Shown here piece by piece: positions 24,101 to 34,110 of a stretch of DNA of 64,000 bases (position 1 is the stretch's first letter; every line of letters begins with the position of its first letter). The DNA is from Pinus tabuliformis (Eukaryota > Streptophyta > Pinopsida > Pinales > Pinaceae): assembly GCA_031772625.1 (NCBI GenBank), contig CM062818.1:210173742-210237741 (forward strand), read 5' to 3'. The notes below the pieces were generated by a model. That model was given only the letters and a program-made list of their open reading frames with translations. It made no database searches and had not been told where the DNA came from. The position numbers were made by a program, and so were the translations under genes.

Positions 24101-24702
24101 GTGAGAAAACTAACATATGAAGACAAAGAAGCAAAAGGAGAGATAGTTAACATTTATCAAAAACCACAATTATTGATTAACTATCTTATAGACATATGTT
24201 CAAATGAAGGAGATTTGGTTTTGGATTTATTTTCTGGCTCAGGTAAGTTTTATTATATGGAATTGAATTTCAATATGTTATTTTTTAATTAATATGTCAT
24301 TGTACTAATTTACTTCATTATTTCTTTTGTACTTGATAATTAGGTACAACACTAGTATGTTGCCTTCAAAAAGGAAGAAATTGCATTGCAATTGAGAAAG
24401 ATCCATTACAGTGCAATTTCATTCAGCAGAGAATTAATGCTCTTCAATTTCTTCCAGATGCAATGCAAGAAATTGGGTTGAAGAAAGGGGACTTTAGTGA
24501 ATCACGTGTGGCAAAAAAGGCAAAGGAACCCCAACCACCATTACATGGAATGTTTGGAAAGACATACATTGTGAGATTCACAGACATCAAAGATCCATTA
24601 GAAGAGGAAAATGAGCAAAATGAAGCAGAAAATATTGTGGAAGAAGACAATGATGAAACTCTAGAGGACGAAGAGTTTGGATTACGTGACATTGTTGATT
24701 AA
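21150..24702 (+). pseudogene. ParB-like domain fused to beta-class N6-adenine/N4-cytosine DNA methyltransferase
   Basis: Coding pieces start at MESKKISVNLSG (21150). A Lys/acidic linker lies near 21800-22100. A ParB-like domain (about 22200-22700) carries YYVLGGNHYVESQRQF, then IYAGLNETEAKLVAWDHNSD and a helical RVRFIHSEFQEK. After introns 23090-23215 and 23336-23422 comes the methyltransferase: motif IV-like DYALVIVDIPCGF (about 23620), a WRFVKFHSDTQ strand (about 23765), then motif I-like VLDLFSGSGTT split by intron 24243-24343 and RNCIAIEKDP. Motif IV before motif I marks the beta class. An acidic tail follows the catalytic part (DIKDPLEEE to stop). Five in-frame stops lie in the 21723-23089 exon (22002, 22182, 22290, 22836, 22890), all TAG/TGA, plus damage near 23310 and 23850. 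The splice phases around 21340-21722 do not resolve cleanly. The catalytic motif reads DIPC rather than (D/N)PP(Y/F/W). Confidence 0.82.
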
Positions 24703-25493
24703 ATTTAAGTTATGCTTGGAAATCAAGCTTTGCAATGTTTTGACCTTGACATTTTATGAGAAGAATAATCAATCAATTAAGGTTGTTATGCATTCAATAT
24801 TTGTAATATGTGATTTTCGCATTGATTTTTAAGTTAATCATTATTTTTTGAAAAAAAAAATTATTAATATTTTTTTGACATGAAATTCATAAAAAAAACT
24901 ATTATTTAACCATTTTTAGTTAAAATTTCATATAAAAATTGCGATTTTGACATGTCAATTCTAGCAAAAAATTATCAAAATGTGTAGTTTTTTTGTTATA
25001 TTTATGTTAAAAATGGTTATTTTTATGTTTAAAAAAATATTTTTTTTAGAAACAATTATTTAATGTGGATTGAAAAATAATTAAGGATGTATAAATAAGT
25101 AGATTATCGAAAATTCAAAATATCGACTTTCTAATTTAAAAATGCAAAACAATAAAAACCTCACTACAAAAAAGATTAAAATTAAAATAAAATACAAGAA
25201 AATATGAAGAAAACAACCACTTCAAAAACTATCAAATTTAGAAAATAATTATTTACATTTCATACATTAGAAAATTTAAAGTAAAAAAATAGGTCTTTTA
25301 AAAAAAGGGTGTGATGCATAATACTCACTTTTTTAAATTAGCATGAAAATCACTACCATTCTAAAACGTAATGTACATAAAAAAAAATTAAAGTGCCAAA
25401 AACGATGCTCTAAAAAAAAATGTGTGTTCTGCATCACCCCTTTTCAAAATCACGTCACTTTTTTTCTATCTCTACGAAATGGGTAACCGTATG
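24703..25493. other. 3' flank and right subterminal region of the transposon
   Basis: AT-rich, no gene. From about 25300 it holds subterminal words shared in inverted orientation with 12900-13090: the CACTACCATT motif and the ACTCACTTTTT and CATCACCC words near 25320 and 25430. These may be transposase-binding sites. Confidence 0.6.
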
Positions 25494-25520
25494 AGTTCCC
25501 ATTTCAAAGTTTACACTGTT
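25494..25520 (-). repeat. Right terminal inverted repeat
   Basis: This is the reverse complement of 12831-12857, with two mismatches in the outer seven bases. Inside it lies a CCCATTTCG word (about 25475-25483, read on the minus strand) that echoes the terminal motif. Confidence 0.92.
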
Positions 25521-26042
25521 GCATTTCCAAACCAACTAGGAAATCACACATGCAATATGTTACCTATAAGTATTCCTCTTGAAGTTTCTTGATCTTGCTC
25601 TTCTTCCTTGATCCTTGCTTTCCTTCCTTTCCCTTTGCTTGATTTTCCTTCTTTTCTCGAAAGGTAGAGTTCTGCAAGGAAAACTCTAAGTGATCAAGAG
25701 TGAGAGAGAGAGAGAGTAATGAAACAACTCCAAACTTGAAATGACAAAAAATTACCAACTGATCCTCATAAGACTTTTTATTAATGAGGCCTCTATTTTA
25801 TTCATTTTTCATTATTTTCCTTCATTTTCTTCGTCACATGCAACATGTGACCTTTCACCTCCCTTTTCTTTCCAAAGACTTAGCCATTTCCTTTTACAAT
25901 TTCCTTAGCCATAACAAACCGATGAACACGCACATTAGGATGTCTTGCCCAACATTCAACTTGGAATACATGTCCCTTAATTGTGGTCTTATTTTGTCTT
26001 TATTAACTTCTATTAGATGAACGTTTCACCATGGCTGTTACA
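25521..26042 (-). repeat. LTR of gypsy element 2, right piece
   Basis: It resumes the similarity to the LTR at 45681-47880. Shared landmarks are a cluster of CTTGCTCTTCTTCC-like pyrimidines, a GAGTGAGAGAGAGAGAG run (about 25700), the AGGCCTCTATTTT phrase, and CATTATTTTCCTTCATTTTC. It ends in GGCTGTTACA at 26042, against GGTTGTTACA at 47880. Without the 12.69-kb insertion and its target duplication the LTR would be about 1.98 kb, against 2.2 kb for the relative. Confidence 0.85.
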
Positions 26043-28370
26043 AGGAATGAATATAATATCCTAGTGCTTAGGAAGCTTGGGAAATGAGAAAATATTTGTG
26101 AAAATGAGCACCAAATTTAAATTGGGTAAATGGGTAGAAAGGAAATGGTTTCATTTCACTTTTACCATGTTCTCGACACTTGTAAAATCACGTCTTTACA
26201 TGAGTAGGTGAAAAAAAACAAAAAAATATTGGGAAGATATTATATTAAGATGGATTATAAAAGAAGTGGCTTGCCCATCACTTGGGCTAGCTATCTCATG
26301 ATGAAATTGTTTATGGAAATTTTTATTGTTGATGCACTTGTGTTGTGATAATGGTAAGTTTGACAAAATTGTGTTTGTGCCAACTAGGTCTTTGTGGATA
26401 AAGTGGATGAGAGTATACCTACAACATGAAAATGTATTAAAACTAAAAATTTGTGGTTCCTTGTATTACTTGATTGGGAGCAAATTGTATGATTTTTCAA
26501 CTATTGTGGTTTTGATCACCAACTGAAGTTGGTAGTGAGATCCTTGTAGAGCAATATGCCACTATTATTAGGGTTGTGATCACGAGATAAAGATGGTGGT
26601 AATATCGTTGCTTGAAAAGGTAGGGAGAATTACTATCAAGGTTTCCATATTTAGTTGAAGGTGGTATTAATACCCATATATGCCATATCCTATGGGATTT
26701 AGAGGTGCTACAAGTCCAAGTGCCTTTCTAGCATACATCAACTAAATTTTTGTAAGCCTCATAAATTTAATCTTGAGCACTTTTGGGTTGGATCCTTGAG
26801 AATTGTTGTGAATATTATTTCATTCCAATATTGAGCTTCACCCATGATTACAAGGAAATACCTACTAAGATGGTTTGTTTTCTTGGGTAAAAAATTGATC
26901 TTGGTATACTTTTTCCATTTGTTTAATGAACACTAGTTTGTTAGATCTTCTTGGAAATTTCTTGTGGGTACTAATACCTCCAAGACTTTCACATTATAAT
27001 TGATGCTTTTTGAGACATCACCCATCACATGAATCCTCTAACTCAAACAAACTTAATTATGGAGTTTTTTTTTCCCATAGTAAATCCCACTTAACTTGTT
27101 CCTCCAATTTCAAAACTTAACAAATAAATTGTGTGTTATTCACTATTTATTTAGGGCACAATCTAATTAACAGATGAAATATTTTTTTGGCTCAAATATG
27201 ATAATATAATTTTGAGCAAGATTGTGATTTCTTGTTTAAAATGAACTTTTGAATGTATAAATTGATCCAACACCCTAAAGACTCTTAATGCACTAGAATT
27301 TTGCAGATTATGCTTGAAAAATTGACTAAAAATATGCTTTGAAAAAGGGTCATTTCATCTATTAGTTAAACTATGTGGTTATTTAATATTACCATCACTT
27401 TTTATTTTAAATAATTGTAAACTACCCAAATCATTATGTATAAGTTCAAATTATGTATACCAACTTAGATCCATCTTAGCTCTCGATATGTGTTCCATTT
27501 CAGTGCTTGGTAGATCTGGAGCAAAGATGGATCTAGAGTGGTTTAAGTTTCCCCTTAAAATAGGCTACATTCCACATGAATACCATGGATCAATACCATG
27601 GGTTCTCAATAGCATTAATCAATACTATTAGCCATTTTTATTTTTAATATTATTTTATTTTTATAGAGTTATTTTTATTTTTATCCTTATCTTTTTATTT
27701 TATTTTGACCAAGTTAAAATATTTAGTTTATTTTACATTAATTTTTTAGTTTAATTTTTTTTTTCTTTTTATGTAATTTGACTTAGTCAAAATTTTAAAC
27801 ATTACATTACAACATCTCTATCTACCATACTGAGTTGGAAAAGGCTTCTAAACACAATAAAATAAATCATTAAACTTAACTCAAATCTTATGAAAATTAA
27901 ATAACATTACCAAAATTATTATTATTATAATTTAAAGTATTCAAATAATACTCATTACACAAAGTAATTAGATTCCAAAAACAAATAAAAGAAAATGATT
28001 TTTTTAATCAGTCGCTGATGCATTAAATAAACCACTTATTGCCCACTTACAATATATGCATTTAGAACTTGACCAAAAATACTAATATTTTCAATACCAA
28101 CGTGTTTATTAAGATTCATATTTATAAATACAAAGTTTGGAGATTGAAATCATGAGACCGTGGTGGAAGATTTATTAATTCCTTCCCCGAGTATTCTATT
28201 ATTTTCGGCCGACTTTGTTCCACCAAGTCAATATATGTAGAATCAAGTCCGGAATATAACACTTTTTCCCAAGGTGCTTGGTTACTTGTGAACCACGGGA
28301 GTCTGCCCCTAACGTTTGAATATCTAAACCCTAATCATCCAACGCGCTATATAATCTGCAATTCGTTCGA
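26043..28370. other. Intergenic, no gene recognised
   Basis: AT-rich sequence beyond the end of the gypsy LTR. A pair of related phrases occurs at about 26515-26535 and 26575-26600 (GATCACCAACTGAAGTTGGT, GATCACGAGATAAAGATGGT). No domain was recognised on either strand. Confidence 0.4.
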
Positions 28371-28648
28371 TTGTGTATCCTCTTCATATACCACTCGGTA
28401 GATCTTGTAAAACAAAGCAAAAATGAAGGTCGTTATCCCTGGCACGGTTTTAACAATGACAACCACATGCATCGAGCTGCCAAAGAGATAAGGGATCCCA
28501 CACCTAAACGTGGGCGCCCATTCAAACCTAGAAATAAGCGTCAGGAACGGAAGGGCGGATCTAGCGATTTCCGGATAACCAAAACATGCAGAGGCGGCCT
28601 TTGTTATATGAAACATGAAACAATCATAACACGAAACAATCAGTTTCT

Positions 28649-31600
28649 TGTAGAATATGAAATGAATTATTTCAAGCCATTTGAGAAGCCACAGTACTAT
28701 GAAGAAAAATACATATAAAAAAATGATAAAACAATTAAAAAAACACAGTTTGTGTGAGCTAAGAAATGTTGCAAATCTCATATATATTAATTCAACTATT
28801 AACTACATTCTTATATAGTAAAATTATTACTAAAATCTACTACAACTAATTTCTAGCACTACTACAACTAACAATTTGCTGCCTTAATGTTGCACAGAAC
28901 ACTAAACAAAAATTTATGTAACTAATTAAGCATTATTCCCAACACTCCCCCTTAATGATTAATGACGATTTACTATCTTATCTCGTAGTGCTAAAAACTG
29001 ATCTTTTGCAACTGCTTTGGTGAAGATATTTGCTAGTTGATGCTGAGTATTTATATGCTTCAATTCAATATCCTTCTTCTGCACCAAATCTCTAATGAAG
29101 TGATATTTCAGGTCAAAATGCTTTTTCCTACTGTGATGAACTAGATTCTTTGCTAACTTGATGGCACTTACATTATCACAATAAATCACTGTAGGCTGAA
29201 CTTGTTTTTCTCCAATTTCTTCCAAAATTTTTCTGAGCCAAAGAGCTTGTGTACCTGCTGAGGTAACTGCAACATACTCCGCTTCTGTGGATGAGAGGGC
29301 AACAATGCTTTGTTTTTTTGAGCTCCATGTAATCAAACCAGAACCAAAAGAGAAACAATTTCCAAATGTGGACTTACGGTCATCAAGACTACCTCCCCAA
29401 TCTGAATCACTAAATCCAACAAGATTGAACTTTTCAGAAGAGTAGTAATGAATACCAAAATTTAGAGTGCCTTTCACATACCTTAAAATCCTCTTGGCTG
29501 CCTTCATATGTATTTCACATGGATTTGTCATATACCTTGAAACAAGTGAAACTAAATATGTAATATCAGGCCTTGTGTGGGTTAGAAATATCAAGCTCCC
29601 CACAATACTTCTGTAAGTTTTCTCATCAACTAAATCAGCACCATCATCTCTACATAACACCTCTCCATGAGCACTTGGAGTAGGGGATCGATGACAATCA
29701 AGCATATCAAATTTATTTAGCATATCCTGTGCATACTTTGTCTGACAAATGAAAATTTCATCCTTACTTTGATAAACCTCCATTCCTAGAAAATATTTCA
29801 TGATGCCTAGATCTTTCATCTAAAATTCATTCATCATAGCAGCTTTGAATTTATCATTCATCTTAGAACTACTACCCATATACAATAGATCATCAACATA
29901 CAAACTTATGATTAAAATATCAATACCTTCTTGTTTGTAGTAAAGGGTAGGATCATTCTTACTTCTCTGGAAGCCATTTTCCTGAAAGTATCCATCAATC
30001 CTCGCATACCACACTCTTGGTGCTTGCTTAAGGCCATACAAAACCTTCTTCAACTTGTAGACATTATTCTCCTTTCCTTCCACTTCAAAACCTTGTGGCT
30101 GCTCCACATATACTTCCTCTTCTAAGTACCCATTCAAGAAGGAACTTTTCACATCCATATGATGTATGCTCCACTATTTATGAGATGCTAATGAAATCAA
30201 CATTCTAATGGTCTCTTGTCTTGCTACTGGTGCAAATGTCTCTTCATAATTAATTCCATACTTCTGTGTGAATCCTTTAGCAGCTAATCTTGCTTTGTGT
30301 CTTTCAACACTCCCATCACTATTAAATTTAGTCTTATAGACCCATTGGTGCCAATCGTTTTCTTGTCATGTGGAAGCTCTATCAACTTCCAAGTGTCATT
30401 CCTTTGAATGGAATCCATCTCTTCTTGCATGGCTTGCATCCAAACCTCATTAGTACATGCATCTTCAAAACATGATGGTTCAAATTCAGCCTTGGCTAAT
30501 AAAGCAAAATTGACTATCTCACCTATTGGGCTTTCTTCATGTGCTTGATTTGCACTCCTCTCATAAATATCACTCAATCTTCTTACCTTCCTTGTAGAAC
30601 TTGGAGAAGAAGTTGGAATTGAACTTGATGTTGAAGAAATTGATGAAGGGCTGCTTGGTGGAGTTAAGCCACTAGTTATAGAAACATTAGTTGGCTGCTC
30701 ATGATCATTATCAACAATTATATCATCATTCAAAAGAGATCTTGTCTTCTCAACATGGCCTTTTTGATGACCATAAAATCCCCCTTCATCAAAAATTACA
30801 TCTCTTGAGACAATAAGCTTGTTAGTTAGAGGATTATATAATTTATAAGCCTTGCTTGTCTCACTATACCCAATAAAAATACATAACTCACTCTTTGCAT
30901 CTAACTTTTTTCTATTTTGATCAGGTACATGCACATAAGCCAAACAACCAAAAACTTTGAAATGATTAACATTAGGCCTTTTTCCATACCAAGCTTCATA
31001 AGGAGTCATATTTTCCAGTGCACTGGTGGGGCTATGGTTGAGGATGTATACTGCTGTAGCAACTGCATCTTCCCAATAAGTGTTGCTCAATCCCTTAGTT
31101 AGTAGAATGCATCTTGCCATTTCAACCAAAGTATGATTTTTTCTTTCAGCTATGCCATTCTGTTGGGGTGTGTATGTTGTAGTATGCTGCCTCCTGATGC
31201 CATTCATATCACAATAACTCTCGAAAGCTTTTGAGCAGAATTCTCCCACACGGTTAGTCCGCAAACATTTGATCTTGCACCCTCTCTCATTTTCTACAAG
31301 GGCTTTGAACTTCTTGAATGTATCCAGGGCTTCACTTTTGGCCTTCAAAAAATATACCCAACAATTGCGTGAGTAATCATCAATAAAAGTGATGAAATAT
31401 GATGACTTACCCAAACTCTTAGTCTACATAGGACCACATATGTCTGAATGAACAAGCTGAAGTGGGTAATGATCCCTCCATGCACTTCCCTTTGAAAACC
31501 TTTCCCTTGCATGCTTTCCTTTAGCACATCCTTCACAAACCTCCTTATGCTCTTCTACCTTGGGCAAACCAGAAACTAATGCGTGTGAGGTTAGAAACTT

Positions 31601-33291
31601 CAAACTTTGAAAATTTAAATGCCCATACGTGAGATGCCATAACCAACTTGAATCCTCATAAGCCATATTAGCAAGATTGTTGTTATGTTCATCAAACCTC
31701 AAGGGAAACATCCTATTTCTTGTCATAGGCACAACAGTGATCACCCTATTTCCCTTATTCTTATCATAGATAGTACATGTCTTATTTTCAAAGACTACTT
31801 TATAATTTTTCTTACAGAGCTGCCCAACGCTCAACAAATTATGCTTCAATTGTGGAGTATACTAAATGTCATGAATACTCTTTATACCTTCTTTTGTTTG
31901 GACCTCCATAGCTCCTTTGGCAACAACCTCCAGTGACTTATCATCACCAAGCTGGATCTTGGATTTGAAACTTCCATCCTTTGCTGAAAATAACTTCTCA
32001 TTCCGTGTCATATGGTTAGAGAATCCAGAATCTAGGTACCAAACATATTTAGTAGTATTTTCACCTTTGGCATAAGATAAAAATAAGTGATCTGGAGGAT
32101 ACTCACCATTTTCTTGAGCATAATTACCATTTTTACCTTCTTTCAATCTGCATTCTCTTTCAAAGTGACCATACCTGTTACAATGGTAACATTGAACATT
32201 TCCCTTATCAAATCTACCTCTACCTCTTCCTCTGAAGCTACATCTTCCACTTGAGCCACATCTTCCTCTACCTCTTGAATAATTTTGGCTTTGTCATTTA
32301 CTTTGACCTTGATGGCTTTTGGTACTGCTGCTACTTGCATCTTCATTCTTTGTAATTTGTAATTTAGAGGAAAAAGCTTTCTCTACAGCTTCAAAACTTT
32401 CCTTCAATCTTTCCTCATGAGACATCAAGGATCCAACCAATTCATCAAACTGTAGTTTTATCAAATCCTTACTTTCTTCCATGATTATTAGAACATGATT
32501 CCATCTATGTGTTAAAGATATCATTACTTTTTTAATTAAAACTTCATTACTTACAGCTTCTCCAAGTGTAGCCATTTTATTGACCATGTCTTTGACTCTC
32601 ACACAATAGTCACCGATACTTTCAGCTTCTTGCATCTTCAAATTCTCAAACTCTCGCCTCAAGGTTTGAAGCTTGACCACCTTAACTTGATCACTACCTT
32701 GGTAAGCTTCTTGTAGAGTCTCCCAGGCAGCTTTGGCAGTTTTTTCTCCTAATATTCTTGAAATAAGCTCTTATCAAGAGCTATTTGAATGTGAAACAAA
32801 GCTTGAGAATTCTTCTTCCTTGCTTCCTTTCTTGCTGTTCTTTTGTTAGCTGTAAGAGCATTCCAATCAGCTGGCTCCTCATATCCTGATTCAAAAATCT
32901 CCCACAAATATTTTCCAATCAAAAAGGTTAGCATCTTAATGCACCAATAATCATAATCGTTGCCATCAAATTCTGGAACTAGCATCTGGTTAGAATTTGA
33001 CATGATTAACTTTGGCGAAATTCCAACAATACAACTTTAACCCAAAATAATTTTACCTTCTCTGATACCACTTGTAGAATATGAAATGAATTATTTCAAG
33101 CCAATTGAGAAGCCACGGTACTATGAAGAAAAATACATATAAAAAATGATAAAACAATTAAAAAAACATAGTTTGTGTGAGCTAAGAAATGTCACAAATC
33201 TCATATATATTAATTCAGCTATTAACTACATTCTTATATAGTAAAACACTAAATAGAAATTTACATAACTAATTAAGCATTATTCCCAACA
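28649..33291 (-). mobile_element. Ty1/copia LTR retrotransposon fossil
   Basis: LTRs lie at 28649-28944 (3') and 33073-33291 (5'), with TGTTGGGAATAATGC / CATATTCTACA ends on the minus strand. A tRNA-iMet primer-binding site (TGGTATCAGAG) lies at 33060-33070, and a purine tract (AAGGGGGAG) abuts the 3' LTR at 28945-28953. The flanks TTTCT and TTTCC fit a 5-bp target duplication with one change. Gene order is the copia one: gag, protease, integrase, reverse transcriptase, RNase H. It is broken, with several interruptions. It sits inside the 117-bp repeat array. Confidence 0.93.
28959..33003 (-). pseudogene. copia gag-pol coding region (fossil)
   Basis: Segments in order on the minus strand: gag (32294-33003, YDYWCIKMLTFLIGKYLWE), protease with WYLDSG (31862-32146), GAG-pre-integrase and integrase zinc region (31424-31849, LWHLTYGHLNFQSL), integrase core (30284-31414, FIDDYSRNCWVYF and YTPQQNGIAERKNHT), reverse transcriptase (29820-30158, MDVKSSFLNGYLEEEVYVEQ and LYVDDLLYMG), and RNase H (28959-29819, STEAEYVA and ADIFTKA-like NIFTKAVAKD). 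Broken, with several interruptions. Confidence 0.93.
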
Positions 33292-33860
33292 TTTCCACCA
33301 CCAGCTCTCCTCAAGGACGTAGAAATGGATGTCAAGGAACCATAGATGGACGGATCTGGTGATTTCTAGATAACCAGAACATGCAGAGGCAGCCTCCTTT
33401 ACAAGAAACACAAAACAATCGGTTTCCACCACCAGCTGCTCCTCAAAGACGTAGAAATGGACGTCAAGGAACCCTAGATGGCCGGATCTAGCCATTTCCA
33501 GATAACCAGAACATGCAGAGGTGGCCTCCTTTATACGAAACACAAAACAATAGGTTTCCATCACCAGCTGCTCCTCAAGGACGTAGAAATGGACGTCAAG
33601 GAACCCTAGATGGACGTATCTGATGATTTCTAGATAACCAGAACATGTTGAGGCCACCTCCTTTATACGAAACACAAAACAATAGGTTTCGACCACCAGC
33701 TACTCGTCAAGGACGTAGAAAAGGATGTCAAGGAACCCTAGATGGACGGATGTGGTGATTTCCAGATAACCAAAACATGAAGAGGCAGTGAGCCTCCTTT
33801 ATGCGAAACACAAAACAATCGGTTTCCACCACCAGCTGCTCCAAACCCTACGACTTCCTT
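33292..33860 (+). repeat. 117-bp tandem repeat
   Basis: Units recur with landmarks GGTTTCCACCACCAGCTGCT, GACGTAGAAATGGACGTCAA, and GATAACCAGAACATGCAGAG at spacings of about 117-120 bp. A further diverged unit lies left of the copia insertion, so the array predates the insertion. Confidence 0.88.
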
Positions 33861-34110
33861 CCACATCGGAAATCAATCTGAAAATCACGTAGACAATGAT
33901 GACCTGGACGGCAGTATAGTCCGTGAGTTTGAATAACGAAATTCCATATTGAAAGTACAAATCTCTGCAACGGAGAAACTACTTGCAGGATTAGCCCACT
34001 GTTTAGATCAGGTTGAACAAAAGCATAATTACTGTATCTTGTGGAATGAAGAGGTACAGGAGAATGTGGTTTGTTTGGAGGAGAGTATTGGACATGTAGA
34101 TGGTTGAGTC

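Larger units (their letters stand above)
12831..25520. mobile_element. 12.7-kb DNA transposon carrying a DUF7869-type transposase and a ParB-DNA methyltransferase
   Basis: Both ends carry a 27-bp inverted repeat with 25 matches and are flanked by a GCAT (possibly TGCAT) direct repeat. The flanks are the two halves of one gypsy LTR, confirmed by the uninterrupted relative at 45681-47880. Subterminal regions also match in inverted orientation, for example AATGGTAGTGA at about 12988-12998 against its reverse complement at about 25350-25360, and AAAGTG/GTATACTGG-like words. The cargo is two divergent genes, transposase on the minus strand (17345 to 13538) and methyltransferase on the plus strand (about 17848 to 24702), with a GC-rich block between them. 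No capsid, polymerase or reverse transcriptase gene is seen. Both genes are interrupted, so this copy is dead. The superfamily assignment (DUF7869-type, possibly near the fungal KDZ group) is from memory of family motifs. Confidence 0.87.
28371..34110 (+). pseudogene. Decayed gene with 39-residue repeats, interrupted by a copia element
   Basis: The reading starts near 28420 (NEGRYPWHGFNNDN, then PKRGRPFKPRNKRQ). A 117-bp repeat encodes units like RFPPPAAPQGRRNGRQGTL followed by DGRI and FPDNQNMQR-PPLYETQNN. One diverged unit precedes the copia insertion (about 28530-28648) and about four to five follow it (33292-33860). After the repeats the reading goes on as GNQSENHVDNDDLDG and a helical end (ISATEKLLAGLAHCLDQVEQ) near 34000-34110. 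Stops and frame changes occur in nearly every unit. I do not recognise the protein: a basic, Pro/Gln-rich, low-complexity protein. It may be host-derived or a retrogene copy. Confidence 0.55.

Noticed and set aside
13538-24702. Element genes written in a ciliate-type code (TAA/TAG = Gln)
   Set aside because: Nine of ten transposase stops fit, but TGA stops also occur in both genes and CAG is used for Gln. C-to-T decay explains all of them.
12831-25520. Polinton or other virus-like element
   Set aside because: No capsid, packaging ATPase or protein-primed polymerase is seen, and the terminal repeats are short.
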